Source: Diaphorobacter sp. HDW4B (GTDB taxonomy: Bacteria > Pseudomonadota > Gammaproteobacteria > Burkholderiales > Burkholderiaceae_C). From it: a stretch of 64,000 bases of DNA. Below, in pieces: positions 36,710 through 46,011 of this stretch; the stretch's first letter is position 1, and each line of letters starts with the position of its first letter. The notes under the pieces were generated by a model that searched no databases, had not been told where the DNA came from, and saw only the letters and a program-made list of their open reading frames with translations. The position numbers and the translations under genes are program-made. Where the stretch lies: the NCBI RefSeq assembly GCF_011305535.1, contig NZ_CP049905.1, positions 4,090,001 through 4,154,000 of the forward strand, read 5' to 3'.

Positions 36710-37636
36710 TCAATTCGCCGGAGCATGCGCCGGGTCCGACGCTTCGACCAGCGCTGATGGCGCTTGGGATGCCGCCATCCGCCCAAACTCCCCACTGCGC
36801 ATGTCCTCCATCGCCTGAACGATTTCGGTCTGTGTGTTCATCACGAACGGACCGTAGCCGACCACAGGCTCGTCGATCGGCTCGCCTGCGAGCCACAGCA
36901 GGGTCACGTCGTTGTTGGCCTCCAGCGTCACGGTGTCGCCTTCGCGTTCCATGCGCACGAGTTGGCCTTCGCGGACGATTTCCTCGCCGTTGACCAGCAG
37001 CGTGCCGCGCAGCACCACCAGCGCCAGCGTGTGGCCGGAGACGGTGGGCAGTTCGGCTGTGGCACCTGCGTTCAGTCGCACGTCCCATACGTTGATGGGC
37101 GTGAAGGTGCGGGCAGGGCCCTTGCCTCCATCGAAGTCACCGGCAATCACGCGCACGCGGCCTGCGCCGTTGGGCAGATCGACGCTCGGGATGTCCTTGT
37201 TCAGCAGGTTCTGATAGCCGGGCGCGGCGCTCTTGTCCTTGGCGGGCAGGTTCACCCAGAGCTGCACCATTTCCAGCATGCCGCCGGTCTGGGTGAAGGC
37301 TTCGGAGTGGAACTCTTCGTGCAGGATGCCGGACGCGGCCGTCATCCACTGCACGTCGCCGGGGCCGATGGTGCCGCCTGCGCCGGTGGAGTCGCGGTGC
37401 GCCACTTCGCCTTCGTAGACGATGGTGACGGTCTCGAATCCACGGTGCGGATGCACGCCGACGCCGCGTGGCTTGTTGGCGGGGTCAAAGCGTTGCGGAC
37501 CGGCATGGTCGAGCAGCAGGAACGGGCTCAGCGAGCGGCCGTGGTCGTTGTAGCTGAACAGCGAACGCACGGGAAAGCCGTTGCCCACCCAATGGCGGGC
37601 AGGGGCTTCGTGGACACCCAGTACTTTCTTCAGCAT
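36710..37636 (-). CDS. Pirin-family protein
   Basis: 308-residue double-cupin protein. The metal-binding N-terminal cupin has GVGVHPHRGFETVTIVYEGE and ASGILHEEFHSE, giving the His/His/His/Glu set seen in pirins. The C-terminal cupin (about 180-280) includes GHTLALVVLRGTLLVNGEEI. Bacterial pirins such as YhhW have quercetinase activity or act as redox-sensing partners, but physiological roles are mostly undefined. The start at 37636 follows AAGGAGAAA; upstream codons in the open frame are not supported. It is divergent from the P450 gene across about 230 bp. Confidence 0.88.
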   Translation of the reverse strand: MLKKVLGVHEAPARHWVGNGFPVRSLFSYNDHGRSLSPFLLLDHAGPQRFDPANKPRGVGVHPHRGFETVTIVYEGEVAHRDSTGAGGTIGPGDVQWMTAASGILHEEFHSEAFTQTGGMLEMVQLWVNLPAKDKSAAPGYQNLLNKDIPSVDLPNGAGRVRVIAGDFDGGKGPARTFTPINVWDVRLNAGATAELPTVSGHTLALVVLRGTLLVNGEEIVREGQLVRMEREGDTVTLEANNDVTLLWLAGEPIDEPVVGYGPFVMNTQTEIVQAMEDMRSGEFGRMAASQAPSALVEASDPAHAPAN

Positions 37637-37866
37637 GACGTTTCTCCTTGGCGGGGCGCTCCTGTTTGATCGGAGCACCGTTGAACATGTTCATAGTATG
37701 GGGATGAAACAATGCGCTGAGTAGTGGGCGAAATTCAGCTTCAACGTTCTGTTTCTGGAACAATGAATGAAGCATGCAGGACCACCCCACCTGCGTGGGA
37801 TTGCCGGAGTCGGGGAGTGCGGTGTACTGTGGGCATATTTCTGCATCGGCATTCGGAGAAATGGCA

Positions 37867-39360
37867 ATGGTTCGCACGGAGAACGACTCGGCAGTGAACG
37901 GGGGCTGTCCCATGGCGGGGCGCTCGGCTGCGGAGCCTGCGTCCCGTCCGCAGGGCGCTTGGCCGCCCGGTCCCAGGGTCTGGCTGACCGGCTGGGGCTT
38001 GCTGCACCAGATGTCGGGCGATCCGCTCGGGCAGTTTCGGCGCTGGCATGCACAGTTCGGCGATCTGGTGCATCTGCACATCCGGCCACAGCATCTGGTG
38101 CTGGTAATGCATCCGTCGCTGGCGCGCGAGTTGCTGGTGAATCACCATGATCAACTGACGCGCTGGGAGCGTGCGCGTTCGGTGTTTGCGCAGATGCATG
38201 GCAACAGCGTGCTGGTGGCCGAGGGCGAGGACTGGAAACGCAAACGCAAGGCGCTGAATCCGGCCTTCAGTCCTGCGGCTGTGCAGTCGCTTTTGCCGAG
38301 CATGGCGGCCGTCACGCAGGAGGCTTTGCAGCGTTGGCCCAAGGCGAATGCGGGCGAGCAGCGCTGGCCGGTGGAAGAGGAACTCACGGCGCTCACCATG
38401 GACGTCATCGCGCGGGTGATGTTCTCGTGCGCGATGGGCGAGGAGTCGCGGCAGGCCCAGCATGATCTGCGCGTGATCACCGAGGCCGCGAATCGCGAGT
38501 TCTATATTCCGTCGCGGTTTTTTCCGTCTTGGCTACCGAGCCAGATGCGCAAGCGGCAAGCGATCGGGCAGCTCAATGCCTTCATCGACAAGCACATCGA
38601 GGCGCGGCTGCGCGTGGCTGATTCGGAATGGCCCGATGACCTGCTCGCGCGTCTGCTGCATCTGCATCGTTCGGCTCCCGATGCGTGGCCGATTTCTGCG
38701 GTGCATGAGGAATGCACGACGGCGTTTCAGGCCGGACATGAAACCGTGGCGTCGACGCTCACCTGGTGGACCTGGTGCATGGCCAGCAATCCGCATTGGC
38801 AAGAGCGCATCGCGCAGGAGGTGCGCAGCATCTTGCCGGATGCGCGGTCGCTGGAAGGCTTGAAAGACGAGTCGCAATGGCAGTCGTTGTTGTCCGCGAT
38901 GCCGTTGCTCGGCGCAAGCATTCAGGAAAGCATGCGCCTTTATCCCGCCGCGCCCATGCTGATGAGCCGCGTGAATCAGCAGCCGATTGCGCTGGGCGGA
39001 TATGTGTTTCCGGCAGGCACGCAGTTCATGATTCCGCTGCATGTGGGGCAGAAGGATGAGCGCTGGTTTGCGCAGCCCGAAGCCTTCAATCCCGAGCGGT
39101 TTCTGTCGTCAGATGGTGAGGCGAGCGAACTGTCCAGAGCACCGCGCGGCGCGTGGATGGCTTTCGGCACCGGGCCGCGCGTCTGTCTGGGTCAGCATCT
39201 GGCGACGGCGGAGATGAGTCTGGTGGCTGCGCTGCTGCTGCAGCGTTGGCGGCTGACTGCGCCGGAGGGAATGCGCGCGCCCGTGCCGCTCCTGCATGTG
39301 ACGCTGCGGCCGCAAAAGCCGCAAAAGCCGCTGGAGCTGTCGATCTCGGCGCGCGACTGA
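37867..39360 (+). CDS. Cytochrome P450
   Basis: 497-residue heme monooxygenase. The I-helix oxygen-binding motif is QAGHETVASTLTWW, the ExxR is ESMR, the PERF-like segment is FNPERFLSS and the heme loop is FGTGPRVCLGQ with axial C440. The overall pattern (HHDQLTRWERARSVFAQMHGNSVLVAEGEDWKRKRK) resembles class E P450s of the fatty-acid/terpene hydroxylase type. The start at 37867 is chosen because GGAG lies 8 nt upstream. No ferredoxin or reductase gene is nearby, so redox partners must be encoded elsewhere. It lacks a reductase domain and a signal peptide. Substrate unknown. Confidence 0.9.
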   Translation: MVRTENDSAVNGGCPMAGRSAAEPASRPQGAWPPGPRVWLTGWGLLHQMSGDPLGQFRRWHAQFGDLVHLHIRPQHLVLVMHPSLARELLVNHHDQLTRWERARSVFAQMHGNSVLVAEGEDWKRKRKALNPAFSPAAVQSLLPSMAAVTQEALQRWPKANAGEQRWPVEEELTALTMDVIARVMFSCAMGEESRQAQHDLRVITEAANREFYIPSRFFPSWLPSQMRKRQAIGQLNAFIDKHIEARLRVADSEWPDDLLARLLHLHRSAPDAWPISAVHEECTTAFQAGHETVASTLTWWTWCMASNPHWQERIAQEVRSILPDARSLEGLKDESQWQSLLSAMPLLGASIQESMRLYPAAPMLMSRVNQQPIALGGYVFPAGTQFMIPLHVGQKDERWFAQPEAFNPERFLSSDGEASELSRAPRGAWMAFGTGPRVCLGQHLATAEMSLVAALLLQRWRLTAPEGMRAPVPLLHVTLRPQKPQKPLELSISARD

Positions 39361-39378
39361 AAGCTTGAAAGCCCGAAA

Positions 39379-39867
39379 TCAGGCGTCGGCGGACGACGAA
39401 GGCGCGGATTGAGTCTGCAGATAGTTCTGCAGGCCGATCTGGTCGATCAGGCGGATCTGCTTTTCCAGCCAGTAGGCGTGGTCCATTTCGGTGTCGCCCA
39501 GTTGCGCGAGCAGGATGTCGCGGCTGACGTAGTCGCGGTGGGTTTCGCACAGCGCCATCGCGTCCTTCAAGTTGGCGCGCACGGTGTATTCGGTGTCCAG
39601 ATCCTTCTTGAGCATCTCGACCACGGTGTCGCCGGGCTCGAACGCGTGGGGGCGCATGTCGGGCTTGCCGTTCAGCATCAGAATGCGGCGCAGGATGGCG
39701 TCGGCGTGCGCGGTTTCCTCTTCCATCTCGTGGCTGATGCGCTCGTACAGACGCACAAAGCCCTGATCTTCGTAGTTGCGCGAGTGGATGAAGTACTGGT
39801 CGCGGGCGGCAAGCTCGCCGCGCAGCAGTTCCTTCAGGCTTTCGATGACTTCAGGCTGGCCTTGCAT
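39379..39867 (-). CDS. bfr: Bacterioferritin-like iron-storage protein without the heme Met
   Basis: 162-residue four-helix ferritin of the bacterioferritin branch. Ferroxidase ligands are present: E18, E51, H54 (EEETAHAD), E93 and E127/H130 ([14 protein letters not shown]). The residue that binds heme between subunits in E. coli Bfr, Met52, is Thr52 here, so this subunit should not bind that heme, as in the Pseudomonas protein now called FtnA. The start at 39867 ([10 protein letters not shown]) is the family start; an open frame to 39987 is not needed. It is convergent with the P450 gene, 18 bp between stops. The symbol reflects usual annotation. Confidence 0.9.
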   Translation of the reverse strand: MQGQPEVIESLKELLRGELAARDQYFIHSRNYEDQGFVRLYERISHEMEEETAHADAILRRILMLNGKPDMRPHAFEPGDTVVEMLKKDLDTEYTVRANLKDAMALCETHRDYVSRDILLAQLGDTEMDHAYWLEKQIRLIDQIGLQNYLQTQSAPSSSADA

Positions 39868-39949
39868 GGTCGGATTCTTTCTTTTTTGGATTTCGTATGG
39901 CCTGAAGTATCGCGCGCTTTGCCGCTCGCCTGCAAATCGAGCTGGCAAT

Positions 39950-41143
39950 TCACAGAGCCTGCTGGGCAGCCTGATTCTTAGTCGCATTCATCGGCCTGCT
40001 CAGCCACCATGCCACCGCCAGCAGCACGACGAGCGCGAAGATGTTGATCGCCTGCCAACCCAGCGTCTGCATGAGCGCGCCGCAACTGAACGACATGATG
40101 GCCGCGACCGCGCTGTTGGTCCACTCCATCATCGGCTGCGCGGTGGAGCGTTCTTCGGCCGAATGGGCGAGCGTGAGCAGGGTCGTGCCCGCCAGCAGCA
40201 TGAGATTCCAGCCCGCGCCCAGCAGCAGCGAGCTGACCAGAAACAGCGTGGCCGACAGGCCGCTCAACGCGATAGCGGAACTCGCTGCGAGCAGCAGCGC
40301 ACCGATCCATGCCACCGGTCTGGCACCCCAGCGATCAACCAGCGAGCCCGCCACCAGCGACGGCAGAAACATGCCCAGCACATGCCACTGGATCACATGC
40401 GTGGAGGTACCGAGCGCATGGCCGTGATCGTGCATGGCCAGCGGCGTGGCGTTCATCACCAGAATCATCAGACCATGCCCGCAAGCCGTGATGCACAAAG
40501 CCTGACGCACAGCGGGGCGCGACCAGAGTTCTTTGCGCAGCGCTTTGCTTGAAGCGGCTTTGCCGGGCTGTGCCGATTCGCTGGACGGCAGCCAGTTCAA
40601 CAGAACCAAGGCGCACAGCGACAGCACCGCGATGAAGACATAGGCTCCTGCCATCGGCGTGGCAAGCCAGTTCACGGCATGCAGTGCGGCGCTGGGGGCG
40701 AGCAGGGCAGCGGCGATTCCGCCCGCCACCACCCACGCGGCGGCGCGGCCCTTGTGCAGGGTGTCCACGCCATCGAGCGCAGCAAAGCGGTAAAAGCCCG
40801 CCGATGCCTGATAAGCGCCAAGCAGCAGCATCGATCCGCAGAACAGCCAGTAGCTTTGCGCATGCACGGCAAACGCTGCCAGCAGTCCCGCTGCAATGCC
40901 GAACACCGCGCCCCGCTGCAGTCCGCGACGTCGGCCGGATTGTTGCATCCAGCGCGCGAGCGCACCCACGGCCAGCAGATTGCCGAGCACCAGCAGGGCG
41001 AGCGGCAAGGTCGCCAGCAGCGGCGAGGGTGCAAGGCGCTGGCCGACCAGAGCCGTCAGCGCAATGCCGATGATCGAGCAGGACCAGTACAGGGCCTGCG
41101 CCGCGCTGAGCACGGCAAGTTGGGGATAGCGACGCAGCATCAT
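39950..41143 (-). CDS. MFS transporter
   Basis: 397-residue inner-membrane transporter with about 12 hydrophobic segments. The N-terminal half begins [34 protein letters not shown], and a helix ([26 protein letters not shown]) carries the usual central TM pattern of the YcaD/permease-like MFS group. The second half is marked by [11 protein letters not shown]-type features ([23 protein letters not shown]). The start with two ATGs at 41143 has GAGGAG about 10 nt upstream. It follows a GlxA-like regulator on the same strand (118-nt gap), which probably controls it. Substrate unknown. Confidence 0.85.
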   Translation of the reverse strand: MMLRRYPQLAVLSAAQALYWSCSIIGIALTALVGQRLAPSPLLATLPLALLVLGNLLAVGALARWMQQSGRRRGLQRGAVFGIAAGLLAAFAVHAQSYWLFCGSMLLLGAYQASAGFYRFAALDGVDTLHKGRAAAWVVAGGIAAALLAPSAALHAVNWLATPMAGAYVFIAVLSLCALVLLNWLPSSESAQPGKAASSKALRKELWSRPAVRQALCITACGHGLMILVMNATPLAMHDHGHALGTSTHVIQWHVLGMFLPSLVAGSLVDRWGARPVAWIGALLLAASSAIALSGLSATLFLVSSLLLGAGWNLMLLAGTTLLTLAHSAEERSTAQPMMEWTNSAVAAIMSFSCGALMQTLGWQAINIFALVVLLAVAWWLSRPMNATKNQAAQQAL

Positions 41144-41260
41144 GATGGAAGGACTCCTCTCGAAAACGGATGGCGCAGGAACGCCCGGCCGCTGCTCTGA
41201 TGGAGCCAGCGGGCGAAGGTTGCGAATAAAAAAGTGGAAGGCCGGACTTCAGCCCGTACT

Positions 41261-42301
41261 TCAGCCCGTGCCGAATCGCTCGGCAAAGGCCTGCGGGCTC
41301 ACGGCCAGATGCTTGTGAAAACTGCGGCGCAGGTTCTCTGGATGGCCAAAGCCGCACAGCCGCGCGACGGTCGACACGGATGCTTGCTGTTGCCCGAGCA
41401 GCGCAGAAGCCGCTTCGACGCGCACCCGCTCCACGTATTTCGCGGGCGTCGTTCCCAACTCTTTCTGGAACACGCGCGCCAATGTGCGCGGCGGCAGGCA
41501 GGCTTGTTCGGCAAGCCGGTCCACACTCAGGTCGGTACCGATCTGGCCGGGTATCCAGTCAAGCAGCGTCGCCAGACGCGGCGCATGCGTGGTCTCCGCC
41601 GCAAGCAGCGGGCTGAACTGCGCCTGTCCACCGGGTCTGCGCATGAACATCACCAATTGCCGCGCCACGGCCAGCGCAGTGGCGCGGCCCAGATCGGCCT
41701 CGACCAAAGCCAGCGCAAGGTCGATGCCCGCCGTCACGCCCGCTGAGGTGAACAGATGGCTGTAGACAGGGTGATCGGCGTCGAAGGTGTGCAGCCTGTC
41801 GCTGTCCACCACGATGTCCGGATTCATCTCGCGCAGTTGATCCACGCGGCACCAGTGCGTGGTCGCCGCGCATCCATCCAGCAACCCGGCCCGTGCGAGC
41901 ACCAAGGCACCGGAACACACGGAGCCCAGACGCATCACCTGCGGCTCGATGCGCTGCAGCCACGCGCGCAGCGCTTCATCGTGCTGGACCACGTTGATGC
42001 CATCACCGCCCGGAATCAGCACCGTGCAGTTGGTGGGCAAGGTCAGATCACGCCAACCGGCTTCGGCCAGCATCTTGAGTCCGCTTGACGTGTTCACGAC
42101 GCCCGCCTTTTTTGCGACCAACTGCGGCAGATACCAAGGCTTCAAGCCTTGCTTGATCCGCACATCATTGGCCGTCGCAAACACCTGCAGCGGTCCGGCG
42201 ATGTCGAGGCTCATCGCATTGTCATATCCCACGCAGACCACGAGATGGCCCTCGCTGGCGCGACGTGCTTTGTTGGCGGCGGTGGAAGATTTCCTTGGCA
42301 T
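41261..42301 (-). CDS. GlxA-like AraC-family regulator with DJ-1/PfpI domain
   Basis: 346-residue transcription regulator. Residues about 15-185 form a DJ-1/PfpI-like amidotransferase fold ([22 protein letters not shown], the [13 protein letters not shown] loop, then the nucleophile-elbow Cys in [17 protein letters not shown]). Residues about 235-340 are the AraC double helix-turn-helix ([24 protein letters not shown] and [28 protein letters not shown]). Relatives control amine, arginine or nitrile catabolism. The start at 42301 ([14 protein letters not shown]) is chosen over the longer frame because it gives the usual spacing to the domain. It is divergent from lgt and precedes an MFS gene. 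Confidence 0.86.
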   Translation of the reverse strand: MPRKSSTAANKARRASEGHLVVCVGYDNAMSLDIAGPLQVFATANDVRIKQGLKPWYLPQLVAKKAGVVNTSSGLKMLAEAGWRDLTLPTNCTVLIPGGDGINVVQHDEALRAWLQRIEPQVMRLGSVCSGALVLARAGLLDGCAATTHWCRVDQLREMNPDIVVDSDRLHTFDADHPVYSHLFTSAGVTAGIDLALALVEADLGRATALAVARQLVMFMRRPGGQAQFSPLLAAETTHAPRLATLLDWIPGQIGTDLSVDRLAEQACLPPRTLARVFQKELGTTPAKYVERVRVEAASALLGQQQASVSTVARLCGFGHPENLRRSFHKHLAVSPQAFAERFGTG

Positions 42302-42444
42302 GGATGCAAGTGTGCGCGCGTTCTGGCGTGGCAGCAAGGACATTGATCGCACAAATTCTGCCACTCTCGCAAATGATTCCATTCGAGCGCGCAAACCCGT
42401 TTGTCTCCGTGCGGACAGACGCATGCGGCAAAATGCCGCCCATC

Positions 42445-43269
42445 ATGCTGATGTACCCGCATATCAATCCCGTCGCCCTGCAACTCGGCCCGCTCGCCAT
42501 CCACTGGTATGGCATCACCTACCTGGTGGCGTTTGGCCTGTTCATGTTCCTTGGCACCCGCCGTCTCAAGCACGAGCCCTATGCGTCGATGACAGGCAAC
42601 CGCGCCTGGACGCGCAAGGACGTCGAAGACATCCTGTTCCTTGGCGTCGTCGGCGTCGTTGTCGGCGGGCGACTCGGCTACTGCCTGTTCTACAAACCAG
42701 GCCACTACCTGTCGCACCCGCTGGAAATCTTTTTTGTCTGGCAAGGCGGCATGAGCTTTCACGGCGGCATGCTGGGCGTGATCGCTTCGATGATCTGGTT
42801 CGCCCATTCCCGCAAGCGTCCATGGCTGGAAGTGACCGACTTCATCGCACCCTGCGTTCCAACGGGCCTGGCGGCTGGTCGCATCGGCAACTTCATCAAC
42901 GGCGAACTCTGGGGCCGTTTCTCCAGCCCCGATCTGCCATGGGGCATGGTGTTCCCCCAAAGCGGCTCCATGCTGCCGCGCCATCCATCGCAGATCTATC
43001 AGTTTCTGATGGAAGGTCTGCTGCTGTTCGTGCTGCTGTGGCTGTACGCGCGCAAGCCCCGCAAACTGGGCGAGGTGTCGGCCGCGTTCCTCGTGGGGTA
43101 TGGCGTGTTCCGATTCATCGCGGAGTACTTCCGCGAGCCGGATGATTTTCTGGGCATTCTGTCCATGGGGCTGAGCATGGGGCAGTGGTTGTGTTTGCCT
43201 ATGATTTTGGCGGGGGCTGCCATGTGGGGATGGGCGCATAGGCAACGTGGCGCGGTTGCTGCGCGCTGA
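42445..43269 (+). CDS. lgt: Prolipoprotein diacylglyceryl transferase
   Basis: 274-residue inner-membrane enzyme moving diacylglycerol from phosphatidylglycerol to the lipobox Cys of prolipoproteins. The family signature is intact: [14 protein letters not shown], with [12 protein letters not shown] (catalytic His region) before it and the terminal [17 protein letters not shown]. About seven TM segments are visible. The start is set at 42445 ([23 protein letters not shown]), though the ATG at 42433 four codons earlier is also possible. It is divergent from the GlxA-like regulator across about 140 bp. A large inverted-repeat element follows the gene. Confidence 0.95.
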   Translation: MLMYPHINPVALQLGPLAIHWYGITYLVAFGLFMFLGTRRLKHEPYASMTGNRAWTRKDVEDILFLGVVGVVVGGRLGYCLFYKPGHYLSHPLEIFFVWQGGMSFHGGMLGVIASMIWFAHSRKRPWLEVTDFIAPCVPTGLAAGRIGNFINGELWGRFSSPDLPWGMVFPQSGSMLPRHPSQIYQFLMEGLLLFVLLWLYARKPRKLGEVSAAFLVGYGVFRFIAEYFREPDDFLGILSMGLSMGQWLCLPMILAGAAMWGWAHRQRGAVAAR

Positions 43270-43333
43270 GTGGTCTTTTTTTGCTCCTGCTGGGGGTTTG
43301 TTTACGGAGGCCGGGAGTTCCGCTCGGCGGCGG

Positions 43334-43726
43334 AGTAACTTTTCGCTGGCGCGCGAAAAGTCACCAAAAGCGCGCTTTTGAATACCCACGATAGCACTCA
43401 CTTTGCGCCGTAGGCGCTCCGTTCGGGCAACTATCGTGAGTCAGACCAAAACTGGGGAGGGCGCTGCTGCACTCTGCGGTGCAGCAGCGGAGGCGCGAGT
43501 ATCGCGACGAAATGAGTTTCTTCACCGCACCTATGCCCAGGCATCTCGCGACGTCGCGAGATGCAGCACGAGCAACGCGAAGTGCCGTGACACACCTCTT
43601 ATGAAACCACTGACTCGCGGCGGTTGCCCGAACGGAGAGCCCTTCGGGGCTCGCTGTGAGTTCTGCCGCGTGCCCCCGAATTCAAAGCGATTTTTGGTGA
43701 CTTTTTGGCGCAAGCAAAAAATTACT
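43334..43726. repeat. Nested long inverted-repeat element after lgt
   Basis: Outer arms 43334-43373 and 43687-43726 are imperfect reverse complements of about 40 bp (shared AAAAGTCACCAAAA core) and pairing can extend inward to about 43381 and 43679. Inner arms near 43410-43431 and 43623-43643 share CTCCGTTCGGGCAAC. The 619-bp gap between lgt and the next gene thus holds a fold-back element. A 152-codon frame across it (43403-43861) looks spurious. It resembles short non-coding dispersed repeats; no transposase is present. Confidence 0.75.
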
Positions 43727-43888
43727 GCCCAGCCGGGGGCAGTCCCGGCACCCGTAAGAAAACCCCTGACAGGAGCAAAAAACGAACCTTACACGCCCCA
43801 AAAGGGGAAAAGGCAAGTGCCAGATAGTCACGAAACTGCCCCATATCCGTCACGAGCCTGACTCGTCAGCCCCCCAACATGCAGGCTC

Positions 43889-44815
43889 ATGAAACGCGAT
43901 GACGCCCTGCTGAACGCTTTTATCCAAACCCCTCCAGCGGAGGACGTGCCGCCCGACTTGGTCGACGACATGCTCGATGCGTCCAGACCCCCCAAGCGGT
44001 ATCGAACGCTGTGGATCTCCGATCTGCATCTGGGCACGCCCGGTTGTCAGGCCAAGGCGTTGCTCGATTTTCTCAAGCACACGGAATGCGAGACGCTGTT
44101 TCTCGTGGGCGACATCATCGATGGCTGGCAATTGCGCCGTCAGTGGTACTGGCCACAGGCGCACAACGATGTCGTGCAGAAGCTGCTGCGCAAGGCGCGC
44201 AAGGGCACGCGGGTGATCTTCATTCCGGGCAACCATGACGAGTTTGCTCGGCGTTATCTGCAGCTTGATTTTGGCGGCGTGCATGTGGCCGAAGACTGGA
44301 TTCACGAAACGGCGGACGGTCGCAAGCTGTGGGTGATTCATGGTGATCTGTTCGATGGCGTGATCCAGTGTGCCAAGTGGCTGGCTTATGTGGGCGACTC
44401 GCTCTATGAATTCACGCTCAAGCTCAACCGCCATCTCAACTCGATGCGCGCACGCATGGGGCTGCCTTACTGGTCGCTCTCCAAGTACCTGAAGCTCAAG
44501 GTCAAGCGTGCCGTCAACTATGTGGGTGATTTTGAAAACGCCGTCGCGCGAGAGGCCGGAAAGCGCGGTTTGCAGGGCGTTATCTGCGGCCATATTCACC
44601 ATGCCGAGATGCGCGATATCGATGGCATTCTGTATGCCAACGATGGCGACTGGGTGGAGAGCCTGACGGCGCTTGCCGAGCATGCGGATGGCACGTTGGA
44701 AATCATTCAGTGGGCCGATGAAATGAAGTCTGCAACGTCGGTGCGCAAGAGCCAGACGACGACTGCGGGGGAGGTGATGAATGAAGATGAATCTGCAACA
44801 GTCTCCACGGTCTGA
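43889..44815 (+). CDS. Calcineurin-like phosphoesterase (LpxH/PlcP-like)
   Basis: 308-residue metallophosphoesterase. All motifs of the family are present: WISDLHLG, VGDIIDGW, PGNHDE, IHGDLFDG and GHIHHAEM, forming a two-metal site. It resembles the LpxH-related group often annotated as UDP-2,3-diacylglucosamine diphosphatase. That group also includes PlcP, which hydrolyses phospholipid head groups during phosphorus starvation. No signal peptide. The first 35 residues are an unstructured acidic lead. Its last 35 bases overlap the start of a glycosyltransferase gene, so the two are coupled. The pairing favours a lipid-remodelling role (inference); a true lpxH is expected elsewhere. Confidence 0.85.
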   Translation: MKRDDALLNAFIQTPPAEDVPPDLVDDMLDASRPPKRYRTLWISDLHLGTPGCQAKALLDFLKHTECETLFLVGDIIDGWQLRRQWYWPQAHNDVVQKLLRKARKGTRVIFIPGNHDEFARRYLQLDFGGVHVAEDWIHETADGRKLWVIHGDLFDGVIQCAKWLAYVGDSLYEFTLKLNRHLNSMRARMGLPYWSLSKYLKLKVKRAVNYVGDFENAVAREAGKRGLQGVICGHIHHAEMRDIDGILYANDGDWVESLTALAEHADGTLEIIQWADEMKSATSVRKSQTTTAGEVMNEDESATVSTV

Positions 44816-45968
44816 CATGCCGGTGATCGAACTGGTGTACTTCAATGCGGGCGGGGGCCATCGTGCTTCGTCGTTGGCGCTGGAATCGGCGATTGCACGC
44901 GCAGGTTTGGATTGGCAGGTCAAGCGCACGCATCTGTTCGAGGTGCTTGATCCCAACGCGCGTTTTCGTCACTGGACGGGCATGGAGCCCGAAGATGTCT
45001 ACAACAAGCGACTGGCGCGCGGTTGGACGCTGGGACTGTCGCAGGAGTTGCGGGTGCTGCAGCAGATGATCCGCTTTGGTCATCGCTCGCTGGTGCAGTC
45101 GCTTACCAGGCATTGGAGCGAAACGGCCCCGGCGATGGTTGTGTCGCTGATTCCCAATTTCAACCGCGCGATGGCGGATGCGCTCGCAGTCGCGCAACCT
45201 GCCAGTCCGTTCGTCACCGTGATGACCGATCTGGCCGATTGCCCGCCGCGCTTCTGGACCGAGCCGCAGACGCAGCAGATTCTGGTGTGCGGCTCGCCTT
45301 ACGCATTGGCGCAGGCGCGTGCGTCAGGCATTGCACCGCACCGAGCCTGGGGCGTATCGGGCATGTTGTTGGGCGAGCAGTTCCATCAGGTTCAACCATT
45401 GGATCGCGACAGGGAGCGGGCGGCTTTGGGGCTCGATCCATCCAAGCCCGTGGGGCTGATTCTGTTTGGCTCCGAAGGCTCCAAGGCCATGTTGCCGATG
45501 GCCCAGCGTTTGAGCGGCACGCAGCTCATCGTCGCCTGTGGCCGCAATGCGGCGCTTGCCACGGCCATGCGTGCGATGAAGCGCAACGCGCCGACCGTGG
45601 TGCTCGATTACACACGCGAGATGGCGCGTTATATGCAGCTTGCGGATTTCTTCATCGGCAAACCGGGCAGCGGAAGTTTGAGCGAAGCCGTGCACATGGG
45701 CCTGCCGCCCATCGTGGTGCGCAATGCCTTCACCATGCCGCAGGAGCGTTATTGCACAGACTGGGTGCGCGACAACAAGCTCGGCCTGGTGCTGCCGAGC
45801 TACAAGCGCATTGACCTTGCTGTGGACAAGCTGCTGCGGCAATTGGATCAGCACAAGCGCGCCACGCTTCGTGTGCAGAGCAAGGCGGCAGAGCAGGTGC
45901 CGCAGGTGCTGGCGCAGATACTGGAAAGCAGCCAGCGCATGGGCATCGGCATGAAAAAAGCGGCTTGA
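44781..45968 (+). CDS. MGDG-synthase-like glycosyltransferase (GT28 type)
   Basis: 395-residue glycosyltransferase. The N-terminal loop LVYFNAGGGHRASSLALESAI is the glycine-rich motif of monogalactosyldiacylglycerol synthase and MurG-type enzymes. The C-terminal Rossmann half has LILFGSEGSKAMLPMAQRL and the nucleotide-sugar binding segment FFIGKPGSGSLSEAVHMGLPPIV. It would transfer a sugar, probably to diacylglycerol, on the inner face of the membrane. The start at 44781 is supported by GGAGG 6 nt upstream, inside the preceding phosphoesterase gene. Donor and acceptor are inferred from family and partner. Confidence 0.83.
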   Translation: MKMNLQQSPRSDMPVIELVYFNAGGGHRASSLALESAIARAGLDWQVKRTHLFEVLDPNARFRHWTGMEPEDVYNKRLARGWTLGLSQELRVLQQMIRFGHRSLVQSLTRHWSETAPAMVVSLIPNFNRAMADALAVAQPASPFVTVMTDLADCPPRFWTEPQTQQILVCGSPYALAQARASGIAPHRAWGVSGMLLGEQFHQVQPLDRDRERAALGLDPSKPVGLILFGSEGSKAMLPMAQRLSGTQLIVACGRNAALATAMRAMKRNAPTVVLDYTREMARYMQLADFFIGKPGSGSLSEAVHMGLPPIVVRNAFTMPQERYCTDWVRDNKLGLVLPSYKRIDLAVDKLLRQLDQHKRATLRVQSKAAEQVPQVLAQILESSQRMGIGMKKAA

Positions 45969-45987
45969 ACCGCAGTTCAGCCGCTTC
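45958..45987. terminator. Hairpin at the end of the glycosyltransferase gene
   Basis: AGCGGCTTGAAC and GTTCAGCCGCTT pair with one bulged T around CGCA. The stop codon lies inside the stem. On the minus strand a run of T follows, so it likely also ends the solute-binding-protein gene arriving from the right. Confidence 0.65.
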
Positions 45988-46011
45988 TTTTGCAAACCCG
46001 ATTTCAGCGGA

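Noticed and set aside
43403-43861. 152-codon frame within the inverted-repeat element
   Set aside because: Composition follows the repeat (Arg/Ala/Cys-rich), no ribosome site, no domain; treated as non-coding.
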